A stretch of 64,000 bases of DNA from assembly GCA_964482205.1 (NCBI GenBank), contig CAYZWI010000004.1, positions 222,818 to 286,817 of the forward strand, written 5' to 3'. How positions within the stretch are numbered: the first letter of the stretch is position 1; every line of letters starts with the position of its first letter. Origin of the DNA: JAZDGX01 sp964482205. Its GTDB lineage: Bacteria > Eisenbacteria > RBG-16-71-46 > CAIMUX01 > WJJG01. The notes under the pieces are model-generated. The model worked only from the letters and a program-made list of their open reading frames with translations, did no database searches and had not been told where the DNA came from. This document shows, piece after piece, positions 25,032 to 32,781 of the stretch. The translations under genes and the position numbers were made by a program.

Positions 25032-27271
25032 ACGACAAGGGCTTCCTGCCCCCTGTCCGTTTCCTGGCCCTTCTCGCCATCTCCGGAGCTCTGGCCACGG
25101 GGTTCTTCGCCCTAGGACCTGCCGTCTGGGCCGAGACTCCCGGCGGCGCCTCCCTTTCAGGCACGGGACGCTTCGACCGGGTCATCGTTCTGGGAATCGA
25201 CGGCGCCGATCCCATCCTGCTCACGCGCTGGATGGACGAAGGACGCCTGCCGAACTTTGACCGGTTGCGCAAGACGGGTGCTTTCAAGCCCCTCGGCACA
25301 AGCGTTCCGCCGCAGAGCCCGGTGGCGTGGTCGAATTTCGTCACCGGCGCCGATTCGGGCATTCACGGGATTTTCGACTTCATCCATCGCGACCCGCTCA
25401 CTTACATCCCCTACTCGGCGCTCTCGGTCGTGACGCCTCCCAAGGAGACGATCTCCCTGCTCGGGATCACGTTTGGCAATCGCGTAGCCTTGCCCTTCTC
25501 CGACTACGTTCTGCCGCTCCAGGGCGGCACGACGGAGAACCTGCGCCGGGGCGTTCCCTTCTGGGATGCCCTGAGCGAGCACGGCGTGCATGCGGTCATC
25601 AACCGCGTGCCGGTCAACTTCCCGCCGACCGCGTCGGGCGCGATCACCCTCTCGGGCATGGGGACTCCCGATGTGCAAGGCACGCTCGGGACCTACGCCT
25701 ACTACACGACCAACCCGCCTCCGGACTGGGAGAGTGCGACCGGGGGCAGGATCTTCCCGGTCGATGTCCTCAACGGCGTGGTCGAGGGCCAGCTCTACGG
25801 GCCACCCAACGACTTCATCGACTACGCACGAATCAAGGAACGAACGGGCCGCGGAGTGCCGTATCAGGAGCAGAAGGCATCGATTCCTTTCACAGTCTTC
25901 GTCGACGAGGAGAACCCAGTCGCCAAGATCGCCATCGGCGGACAGGAAATCTTCCTCACCGAAGGAGAGTTCAGCCCCTGGGTTCATCTCACCTTCTCCA
26001 TGCTGCCGGCGCCCGGGTTCATGAGCTGGATCTGGTCGGATCTCGTGACGGTGGGCGGGTCGGTGCAGTTCTACCTGAAGGAGGCCCATCCGGAATTCTC
26101 GCTCTATGTGACCGCGATCCAGATCGATCCCACCAACCCGGCGCTCCCGATCAGCACTCCACCGGAGTATTCGGCGGAACTGGCCCAGGCGATCGGGGCC
26201 TACTACACGAAAGGCCTGCCGGAAGACACCAAGGCGCTCGACAAGGACGTCTTCGGCAATGCCGACTTCATGAAGCAGGCGAACATCATTCTCGACGAGG
26301 AGATCCGCATAACCGAGTACGAGCTCGCCCGCTTTGATAAGGGGGTGCTCTTCCTCTACTACACGGCGGTCGATCAATGCGGCCACGCCATGTGGCGCAC
26401 CATGGAACCTGACCACCCCGCACACAATGCCGCGCTGGACGCGCCGTTCCGGGACGCCTACCCGCAGGTCTACGAAAAGCTCGATCGGCTGGTCGGTCGC
26501 GTGATGGAGTTCGTGGACGACCACACCCTGCTGATGGTGATGTCCGATCACGGATTCTCCACCTGGCGGCGCGGCTTCCACCTGAACCGCTGGCTCTATG
26601 AGAACGGCTACCTCGCCCTGAGGCCGGGCGTCGACATCGAATCGGTCGAGTACCTCCAAGGAGTCGACTGGCACAACACGGCTCTCTACGGGATTGGTTT
26701 GAACGGGCTCTATGTGAACCAGATGGGGCGCGAACGCTATGGGACGATCCCACCCGGGCCTCAGAAGCGGCAACTGCTCGAGGAAGTCGCGGCCAAGCTT
26801 GAAGCGATCGTCGATCCAGAGACCGGCCAACATCCGATCCATCATGTCTACATCACGGAAGACACCTATCAGGGCCCGTTGATTGAAACCGGCCCGGATG
26901 CGCAGATGGGATACGAGCGAGGCTACCGCGTGACCGACGAGAGCGCGATCGGGGAATTGGCGGGCGCGGTGCTGAGCAACAACCTGCGCCGCTGGAGCGG
27001 GGACCACTGCGCGGACGCCAGCGAGTTACCCGGCGTCATCCTGACGAGCGTCCCGTTTCCCGCCTCGGCACCCTCGCTGGTGGACCTCGCGCCGACCATC
27101 CTCGGCATCTTCGGCATTCCGCCACTCGCGCAGATGACAGGCCGTTCGATTTTCGAAGGCGACGACGGGAACAGAGCCGGAATCATGGGCGAAAGGTCGC
27201 TCGGCCGGGAAACTCGCGCGGGCACGGCGGCCGACACGGGGGCAGACGATCGGGTCGCGATGGCACGCTGA
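25028..27271 (+). CDS. Exported alkaline-phosphatase-superfamily phosphodiesterase/sulfohydrolase 2
   Basis: 747 aa, tandem paralogue of the previous gene and translationally coupled to it. Export signal FLALLAISGALATGFFALGPAVWAE with no second TM, so probably periplasmic. Active-site elements in order: VIVLGIDGADPIL, nucleophile-position Ser in PQSPVAWSNFVTG, YYTAVDQCGHAMW, MSDHGFSTW, WSGDHCADA. Shared inserts such as IDPTNPALPIS and PETGQHPIHHVY align with DPESPPMPIS and PETGRPGIVRVY in copy 1. The C-terminal 35 residues are Gly/Arg/Ala-rich and unconserved. A substrate related to that of copy 1 is likely. Confidence 0.88.
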   Translation: MNDKGFLPPVRFLALLAISGALATGFFALGPAVWAETPGGASLSGTGRFDRVIVLGIDGADPILLTRWMDEGRLPNFDRLRKTGAFKPLGTSVPPQSPVAWSNFVTGADSGIHGIFDFIHRDPLTYIPYSALSVVTPPKETISLLGITFGNRVALPFSDYVLPLQGGTTENLRRGVPFWDALSEHGVHAVINRVPVNFPPTASGAITLSGMGTPDVQGTLGTYAYYTTNPPPDWESATGGRIFPVDVLNGVVEGQLYGPPNDFIDYARIKERTGRGVPYQEQKASIPFTVFVDEENPVAKIAIGGQEIFLTEGEFSPWVHLTFSMLPAPGFMSWIWSDLVTVGGSVQFYLKEAHPEFSLYVTAIQIDPTNPALPISTPPEYSAELAQAIGAYYTKGLPEDTKALDKDVFGNADFMKQANIILDEEIRITEYELARFDKGVLFLYYTAVDQCGHAMWRTMEPDHPAHNAALDAPFRDAYPQVYEKLDRLVGRVMEFVDDHTLLMVMSDHGFSTWRRGFHLNRWLYENGYLALRPGVDIESVEYLQGVDWHNTALYGIGLNGLYVNQMGRERYGTIPPGPQKRQLLEEVAAKLEAIVDPETGQHPIHHVYITEDTYQGPLIETGPDAQMGYERGYRVTDESAIGELAGAVLSNNLRRWSGDHCADASELPGVILTSVPFPASAPSLVDLAPTILGIFGIPPLAQMTGRSIFEGDDGNRAGIMGERSLGRETRAGTAADTGADDRVAMAR

Positions 27272-27305
27272 GGCAGCCCCGGCCCGACGAGAAAGGAGAG
27301 CACGG

Positions 27306-27503
27306 ATGTTCGGCGGAGGTTCGAAGGTCAAGATCAGCAAGGAGCTGTTCGATCGCATCGCAAAGTACGCGAAGATCGCCGGTTACTCCTCGGTCGATGA
27401 ATTTGTCGTTCACGCGCTGGAGAGCCAGCTTGCGCAGCTGGAAGAGGCGCAGTCGGACGACGAGATCAAGGAAAAGCTGAAGGGACTCGGCTACCTGGCA
27501 TAG
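27306..27503 (+). CDS. Small ribbon-helix-helix-like protein ending in LGYLA
   Basis: 65 aa, with AAAGGAG before the ATG. KVKISKELFDRIAKYAKIAGYSSVDEFVVHALES has the strand-helix-helix pattern of ribbon-helix-helix (CopG/Arc-like) dimers, so DNA binding and autoregulation are possible. The second half is an acidic helix, and the end DEIKEKLKGLGYLA parallels the APS kinase C-terminus (ARIKQRLAELGYL). It lies between the second phosphodiesterase and the three-TM protein, same strand. It may be a regulator, or a small adaptor that carries the tail; the sequence does not decide. Confidence 0.8.
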   Translation: MFGGGSKVKISKELFDRIAKYAKIAGYSSVDEFVVHALESQLAQLEEAQSDDEIKEKLKGLGYLA

Positions 27504-27653
27504 CGCGACGCGGCCGCGACCGAATCTCTCGGCGCGGCCGGAGAGCGCGCGGACGGCGGAGGAAGCGCGGCGCTCCCCGCCATCAGGTCTTCCCATCCGG
27601 GACCATCGCGCAGGGCGGCGATCCTGGAGGAAGCGCGGCGACAGGCAGGATTC

Positions 27654-28490
27654 ATGGGAAGCGTGGCTTCGATCATCAACGCTGTTTTCGGCGTGCTCTT
27701 CGCGCCCTTTCGGGCGCTTCCGCCCATCGTCGGCCTGATGGTCATCTCGGCGGCGACCGGCGTCGTCATGCTCCTCATCTTCGGCCGCACTTCGAATCAA
27801 AACGCCATCCGCGCGGCCAAAGCGCGCCTGAAGGCGCACATCGCCGAGATCTGGCTCTTTCGCGACGATCTCGTGCAGATGATGGGCGCTTTCTTCCGCG
27901 TGCTCGCGCACACGGGGCGGTATTTTCTTCACAGCCTCCGGCCGCTGATCTTCATCATGCTTCCGGTGCTCATCATCATGGTCATGCTCGGCGTCCGCTA
28001 TCAGTATCGGCCGTTGCGCCCTGGGGAGACCGCCACCGTGGCGGTGGTCGTGGACAACGGCCAATGGACCCAAGGCGACGAGATCCGCCTGAATGCCTCG
28101 CCCGGCATCGAAGTGGTGAGCCAAGCGCTGCGCATCCCGTCCCGGCGCGAGATCAATTGGAGAATCCGCGCGAACGGCATGGGCGAGGGACGGCTCACCC
28201 TGACCACCCCTTCCGGCGAGATCCACAAGAAGATCGTGGTCTCCGACAAAGACACGCCGCTCATGGCCCTCGCGCCCGGCCGGGGAAGAGCCTTCTCCGA
28301 GCAGTTTCTCACCTTCCCGGCCGAGCCGCCGCTGCCGGGGAAGTCGGGCATTCGCAGCCTGGAGATCACCGATTGGCCGTCCCGCGAGCTGCGCCTGTTC
28401 GGGTTCCATGTGAACTGGCTCGTGGCCTTCTTCGTGATCTCGCTGGCGGCGGGCTTCGGCGTGAAGGGCCTCTTCCGAGTCGAAGTCTGA
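27654..28490 (+). CDS. Three-TM membrane protein with cytosolic helical hairpin and extracytoplasmic beta domain
   Basis: 278 aa, no family recognised with certainty. TM1 is about 23-44, followed by a basic amphipathic helical pair (NQNAIRAAKARLKAHIAEIW and DDLVQMMGAFFRVLAHTGRY), TM2 about 97-114, a beta-rich segment (about 120-245, e.g. GETATVAVVVDNGQWTQGDEIRL) probably outside the membrane, and TM3 about 253-273. TM, coiled hairpin, TM recalls the Oxa1/EMC3-like (DUF106) topology, with an inserted beta domain; this is only a topological resemblance. It is cotranscribed with the phosphodiesterases and PHP gene and is probably an accessory of that cluster. Confidence 0.8.
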   Translation: MGSVASIINAVFGVLFAPFRALPPIVGLMVISAATGVVMLLIFGRTSNQNAIRAAKARLKAHIAEIWLFRDDLVQMMGAFFRVLAHTGRYFLHSLRPLIFIMLPVLIIMVMLGVRYQYRPLRPGETATVAVVVDNGQWTQGDEIRLNASPGIEVVSQALRIPSRREINWRIRANGMGEGRLTLTTPSGEIHKKIVVSDKDTPLMALAPGRGRAFSEQFLTFPAEPPLPGKSGIRSLEITDWPSRELRLFGFHVNWLVAFFVISLAAGFGVKGLFRVEV

Positions 28491-28574
28491 TCGATCGATC
28501 CATTGCCCAGGCTGCTCACTCCATGATATCCCGAGGACATTCGACGCGACCTTCACCCGGACAGCGAGGCAGGC

Positions 28575-29555
28575 ATGCATTCCTCTTCCAGCCCGGCATC
28601 CTGGCGTGACCCCGACCCCCAGGGCTTCGTCGATCTGCACATGCACACCACCGCTTCGGACGGCAGCGAATCCCCGCGCCGGCTCTTCGAGATGGCGCGA
28701 GACGCGGGGCTGGGCGGGATCGGCTTCTGCGATCACGACTCGATCGGCTCCGTGCGCGAAGGCGAGCAGCTTGCGCGGGAGTTCGGCATCGCATTCATGC
28801 CCGGTTGCGAGATCGGGATCGCCCACGACCCGGAGCGAGGACTGGTGGAGATCGATTTGCTCGCCTACGCCTACGACCCCGAGCATGCGGAGCTGAACGA
28901 GACCCTCGCCCGCCTGCGCGAGGCGAAGAACGAGAAGCTCGACGGGCAGCTGCAGGTTCTCGCCCGCGAAGGCCTGCCCATCCCCAAGGACGAGGTGCTG
29001 GCCGAGGCGAAGGGGGAGACGATCCGCCGGCCGCACATCTTCCATGTGCTGCGCGCCCACTACCCGCAGATCGCACCCGATGTGTTCTATCCCAACACCG
29101 ACTTCGGAGGGGCCTGGTATGTGCCCAAGCGGTACAGCCTGACCCTCGAGGAATGCGTGGAGCTGGTGCGGCGAGCCGGCGGAGTGACCGTGCTCTCGAG
29201 CCCCGGCTCGTACAACGAGCGCTTCAAGAAGGATCGCACCCTGCTCGACCCCGCGGTCGACCGTCTGGTGGAGACTTGCGCGCGGGCGGGGGTCGAGGGT
29301 CTCGAGACGATCTACACCTACGACAGCAACAAGCCCTACTTCCGCTCGCCGGCCGACACCCTGAGCGAAGACGAGCTGGGGGCGTTGATCGATCACTTCG
29401 AAGGCCTGGCGGGCCGATTCGGATTGATCAAGACGGGCGGCAGCGACTTTCACGGGACGGCCAAGCCGCAGATCCGTCTCGGCCAGGCGCCCGTTCCCTT
29501 CCGATACCTTGAAGCGTTGCGCGCGGCCGCGCGGGAGGGCCGTTCGCGTTCGTGA
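28575..29555 (+). CDS. PHP-domain metal-dependent phosphoesterase
   Basis: 326 aa, GAGG before ATG 28575. PHP fold: DLHMHTTASDG (H22, H24), GFCDHDS (D53, H54, D55), GCEIG (E79), RRPHIFHVL, and GGSDFHG (D291, H293). Members hydrolyse phosphate esters such as 3',5'-nucleoside bisphosphates or histidinol phosphate with two or three metals. The motif usually reading AHPG is SSPG (208-211), so one His ligand is absent. PAP, the by-product of PAPS-dependent sulfation, is a known substrate class for some PHP enzymes; with sat and cysC in the same run, PAP removal is an attractive but unproven role. Confidence 0.88.
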   Translation: MHSSSSPASWRDPDPQGFVDLHMHTTASDGSESPRRLFEMARDAGLGGIGFCDHDSIGSVREGEQLAREFGIAFMPGCEIGIAHDPERGLVEIDLLAYAYDPEHAELNETLARLREAKNEKLDGQLQVLAREGLPIPKDEVLAEAKGETIRRPHIFHVLRAHYPQIAPDVFYPNTDFGGAWYVPKRYSLTLEECVELVRRAGGVTVLSSPGSYNERFKKDRTLLDPAVDRLVETCARAGVEGLETIYTYDSNKPYFRSPADTLSEDELGALIDHFEGLAGRFGLIKTGGSDFHGTAKPQIRLGQAPVPFRYLEALRAAAREGRSRS

Positions 29556-29665
29556 ACGGCGGGTCAGGCGGCGGGACCTCGCCATCAAGACGAATGAGGA
29601 CGACCGGGCTCCTGGTCCGGGCCGGACGGCGAGGGTCAAGAACCTTCTCCGGCCGCAACATTTCC

Positions 29666-29694
29666 TTGATCGCTTTTCAACCTTCTCCTACTCT
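29666..29694 (+). promoter_or_regulatory. Possible promoter for the H1-like gene
   Basis: TTGATC (29666-29671), 17-bp spacer, TACTCT (29689-29694), about 90 bp upstream of the 27-codon gene. The match to a housekeeping promoter is moderate (4/6 and 3/6), and the promoter consensus of this lineage is unknown. Confidence 0.3.
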
Positions 29695-29786
29695 GCCCCG
29701 CGTTCAGGCTGCCCAGCGCTTTCGAGTGCCGATGAGGCAGCAGTCGTGCCTGGTCTCGCATGACAGGTCAAAAGGAGGAACGAACG

Positions 29787-29870
29787 ATGGCATGTGCGAA
29801 GTCTGCGAAGAAGAAGGTGGCGAAGAAGAAGGTGGCCAAGAAGACCGCGAAGCGGAAGGCCAAGAAGTAA
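29787..29870 (+). CDS. 27-aa lysine/alanine-rich histone-H1-like micropeptide
   Basis: ATG 29787 lies seven bases after a near-perfect AAAAGGAGG; the TAA is at 29868-29870. The product is MACAKSAKKKVAKKKVAKKT followed by AKRKAKK: 15 Lys/Arg in 27 residues, in AKKKV/AKKT repeats like the C-terminal tails of bacterial H1-like proteins (Hc1, AlgP type). A strong intrinsic terminator follows 38 bp downstream, so the gene is its own transcription unit. It probably binds nucleic acid or another polyanion. It might be a stand-alone relic of a longer tail, but the dedicated ribosome site and terminator argue for expression. Confidence 0.75.
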   Translation: MACAKSAKKKVAKKKVAKKTAKRKAKK

Positions 29871-29907
29871 CACCGCTGTGAAGGCAGGCGCGATCGCTTG
29901 CCTCACG

Positions 29908-29940
29908 ACTGACAGGTCCTCGGACCTGTCAGTTTTTTTT
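29908..29940 (+). terminator. Strong Rho-independent terminator
   Basis: Perfect inverted repeat ACTGACAGGTCC (29908-29919) / GGACCTGTCAGT (29922-29933) running into eight T (29933-29940). It ends the transcript of the H1-like micropeptide. The 5' arm sequence TGACAGGTC also occurs at 29761-29769, just before that gene's ribosome site. Confidence 0.92.
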
Positions 29941-30279
29941 GTCCGCGAAGGCAGCCCGCTCGGAATCCCAGACCGCTCGGAAACCCGCGCTGGACGCGGA
30001 TTTCCGAACAGAACGCCCGGCCACCGCGCGCATTGCCATCCGCGCGCGTTGCCATCCCGAGCGCGGAACCGGCGCGCACGAACGCGATCGAGCGAATGCG
30101 AGCGTTCTTCCGTTGCAGGCATCGTCGGCGAACCGCCGGCGGTTGCCATGAACGCGGCTCATCTCCTCGCGCATGGCCGCATTCATCTCGATGCGTTTCT
30201 CGCGCGGTTCAGGCATGATGAAGTGCGGTGAGGGAAGCGGTCCCTGTATCGTCATCCGTTTGAACTCAGGAGAGGATCC
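29941..30279. other. Intergenic region upstream of mutM
   Basis: About 340 bp after the terminator. It contains no credible coding frame, repeat or recognisable RNA. GGAGAGG lies about five bases before the mutM ATG and is its ribosome site; the promoter could not be located. Confidence 0.4.
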
Positions 30280-31101
30280 ATGCCCGAGCTGCCCGAGGTC
30301 GAGACGATCGCCCGCCGGTTGCGCGATGGAGCCGGGCCCGGCTCCCCCTCCCTGGTCGGGATGAAGATTTCGGGGAGCCGGCTTTTTTGGCGCCGCACGC
30401 TCGCCTCACCCACACCTCGGGAGTTCCATTCCCGGATTGCCGGGCAGCGGGTGAAGGCGGTCCGGCGGCGGGGGAAGTTCATCGTCGTCGATTTGCGTTC
30501 GGGCGCGCTTCTCCTTCATCTTCGAATGGGCGGAGCGCTGGAGATTCTGCCAGCCGGAACGCCGCGCTCCCCGCATTGCCGCCTGGAGTTCGATCTCGGC
30601 CCGCACTGGAGGCTCGTCTTCTGCAATCCCCGAAAGTTCGGCCGGGTATGGCTCGTCGCCGATCCCGAGCAGGCGCTCGGCGACCTCGGCCCTGAGCCCT
30701 TGTCTCCAGGATTCACCTTCGCGCGCTTCTCCGACCTTCTCGAGAACAGGCGCAGGCAGATCAAGCCGCTGCTTCTCGATCAGCGGGTGATCGCGGGACT
30801 GGGCAACATTTATACGGACGAGAGCCTTCACCGCGCCGGGATCCATCCGCTCGCGCGCGCGGATTGCCTGTCCATGGAACGGCGGCGCAGACTCTGGCGG
30901 GCCATTCGCGCGGTCTTGCGAGAGGCGATCCAGCACGAAGGGACGACCTTCGACTCCGCCTACAATGGGGGAGCCTTCCTTCCTCGCCTGCGCGTCTATC
31001 AGCTCACGGGAGCCCCGTGCCGGAAGTGCGGCCGGCCGATTGCGCGCATGCTCGTCGGGCAGCGGAGCAGCCACTTCTGCCCCGCCTGCCAGAGAAAATG
31101 A
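30280..31101 (+). CDS. mutM: Formamidopyrimidine-DNA glycosylase (Fpg/MutM)
   Basis: 273 aa. Bifunctional glycosylase/AP lyase removing 8-oxoguanine and FapyG. N-terminal MPELPEVET gives the catalytic Pro2 and Glu3; RRGKFIVVDL carries the conserved lysine; IAGLGNIYTDESLHRAGIHP is the helix-two-turn-helix; the C-terminal zinc finger is CRKCGRPIARMLVGQRSSHFC-PAC (C-x2-C, C-x2-C). Normal length. It overlaps the next MFS gene by 4 bp (ATGA). Confidence 0.97.
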   Translation: MPELPEVETIARRLRDGAGPGSPSLVGMKISGSRLFWRRTLASPTPREFHSRIAGQRVKAVRRRGKFIVVDLRSGALLLHLRMGGALEILPAGTPRSPHCRLEFDLGPHWRLVFCNPRKFGRVWLVADPEQALGDLGPEPLSPGFTFARFSDLLENRRRQIKPLLLDQRVIAGLGNIYTDESLHRAGIHPLARADCLSMERRRRLWRAIRAVLREAIQHEGTTFDSAYNGGAFLPRLRVYQLTGAPCRKCGRPIARMLVGQRSSHFCPACQRK

Positions 31102-32537
31102 GGCGATCGGTGGAGCGAGAGTCGCAAGACGGGCAAGCGGCTGGGCAGACGGCTGAGCAAGCCGCCGCGCAAGCGGCCGGGCAAGCGGCTGCCGGACCGT
31201 CGCCCAAACGGGGCAACCATCCCGAGCAGCGATCGCGCGCCTACCGTCGAATGGTCGATACCTGGTGCTCGTACGACTGGGCGAACTCCGCTTTCGCGAC
31301 CAGCGTGATGGCCTCGCTCTTTCCTCCCTTCTTTCGTTCTCTCGCCATCGCGGGCGGGCAGAGCCCGAGCGGCGCGACCGCATCCTGGGCCTTCACGACG
31401 GCGGCTGCCCTCGCGCTCGCGGCGGTGGCCGCGCCCTTGATTGGCGCGGTGGCCGACGCGACCGGCCGCGTGAAGGGAACCCTCGCCGCCTTCGCCGCCG
31501 TGAGCATGCTGGCCACGGGCCTCTTCGCGACGATTCCCGAAGACGGATGGTTGTTCGCCGCCTGTCTCTTCGTGATCGCGGACCTGGGATTCGCGGGAAG
31601 CATCGTGCTGTATGAGTCCATGCTTCCGCGTCTCTTCCCACGGGATGATCTGGATCGCGTGTCCGCCCGGGGATATGCGGCCGGGTACGCGGGAGGAGGG
31701 CTTCTTCTCGCCCTCCATGTGCTCATGATCTCGACGCCGGGCACCTTCGGCATGCCCGACCGGGCCTTCGCGCTTCGCGCGGCCTTCGTGAGCGTGGCCG
31801 TATGGTGGGCGCTCTTCTCGATTCCCTTCTTTCGCGGCGTTCCCGAGCCATCTCGGTTCGCGCAGGGAAACGGCGGGCTTGCGCAGCACGCACGCGGCCC
31901 GTCACACCCCTTCGTTCGACTGAAACGCACCTTCAGCGAAATCCGCCGCTATCGGGAGACATTCGCCTTCCTGCTCGCCTACTGGCTCTACAGCGACGGC
32001 ATGGGGACGATCATCAAGATGGCGACCGCGTATGGCGATGAAATGGGCATCTCGCTCGCCGACCTTGCGGGGGCGCTCTTGCTCACGCAGTTCATCGGCG
32101 TTCCCGCGGCCCTGCTCTTCGGTCGCGTCGCCCATCGATGGGGGGCTCGCAAGGCGCTGCTATCGGGTTTGTCTGTGTACGTCTTCGTCTGCGCGGGCGC
32201 GAGCTTCATGCGCAGCGCGAGCCACTTCTACATCCTCGCCGGCGTGGTTGGTCTCGTTCAGGGCGGTTGCCAGGCGCTCAGTCGCTCGCTCTTCGCCGGC
32301 ATGGTTCCGCGCCGGAGGGCCGCTGAATTCTTTGGCTTCTTCACGACGAGCGGGCGGCTGGCGGGGATCGCCGGTCCGCTCGTGTTCGGATTGACCGGCA
32401 ACCTCACCGGCAACAGCCGCTTCGGAATCCTCGCCCTCGCGGCATTCTTCCTCGCGGGCGGCGCGCTTCTCATGCGGGTCGATTTCGAGGCCGGAGCGCG
32501 GGCGGCGAGAGCGGACGAGAACCTCCCAGATCCATAG
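31098..32537 (+). CDS. MFS transporter, UMF1/Atg22-like
   Basis: 479 aa from ATG 31098, overlapping the mutM stop. About 12 TM helices begin at residue 54 (YDWANSAFATSVMASLFPPFF, the UMF1/Atg22 signature); GRVAHRWGARKAL and LVQGGCQALSRSLFAGMVPRRRAAEFFGFF are also typical. Fungal Atg22 is a vacuolar amino-acid effluxer; bacterial substrates are unknown. The first 50 residues form a hydrophilic Gln/Ala leader encoded by a 12-bp tandem repeat. Translation may instead begin at the in-frame ATG of MVDTWCSYDW (31252), which would skip the repeat. Confidence 0.9.
   Translation: MRRSVERESQDGQAAGQTAEQAAAQAAGQAAAGPSPKRGNHPEQRSRAYRRMVDTWCSYDWANSAFATSVMASLFPPFFRSLAIAGGQSPSGATASWAFTTAAALALAAVAAPLIGAVADATGRVKGTLAAFAAVSMLATGLFATIPEDGWLFAACLFVIADLGFAGSIVLYESMLPRLFPRDDLDRVSARGYAAGYAGGGLLLALHVLMISTPGTFGMPDRAFALRAAFVSVAVWWALFSIPFFRGVPEPSRFAQGNGGLAQHARGPSHPFVRLKRTFSEIRRYRETFAFLLAYWLYSDGMGTIIKMATAYGDEMGISLADLAGALLLTQFIGVPAALLFGRVAHRWGARKALLSGLSVYVFVCAGASFMRSASHFYILAGVVGLVQGGCQALSRSLFAGMVPRRRAAEFFGFFTTSGRLAGIAGPLVFGLTGNLTGNSRFGILALAAFFLAGGALLMRVDFEAGARAARADENLPDP
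31131..31190 (+). repeat. Five tandem 12-bp repeats in the MFS leader
   Basis: Units GGGCAAGCGGCT, GGGCAGACGGCT, GAGCAAGCCGCC, GCGCAAGCGGCC, GGGCAAGCGGCT encode GQAA, GQTA, EQAA, AQAA, GQAA. The unit keeps the reading frame, so copy number can vary without frameshift. Confidence 0.85.
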
Positions 32538-32781
32538 ACCTGGGAATACGGCGGCTACACCATCCGCCGGCCACCCCATCCGGCGGCTCCGGCGGTCCGG
32601 GGGCCGCCATCCTTGCCGATGGCGGGCTCGTTGGATACACTGCATCAATTCCGCGCCAGGACGGGATGCGCCCACGCCCGCACATTGCATGGGAATCGAC
32701 GCTTTCCTGGCCGCGTGGGGCACTGGACTCCCCTGCCCCATGCTCCCGAAGGGAATTTCCGGCGCGGAAGCGGAGGTAGGC

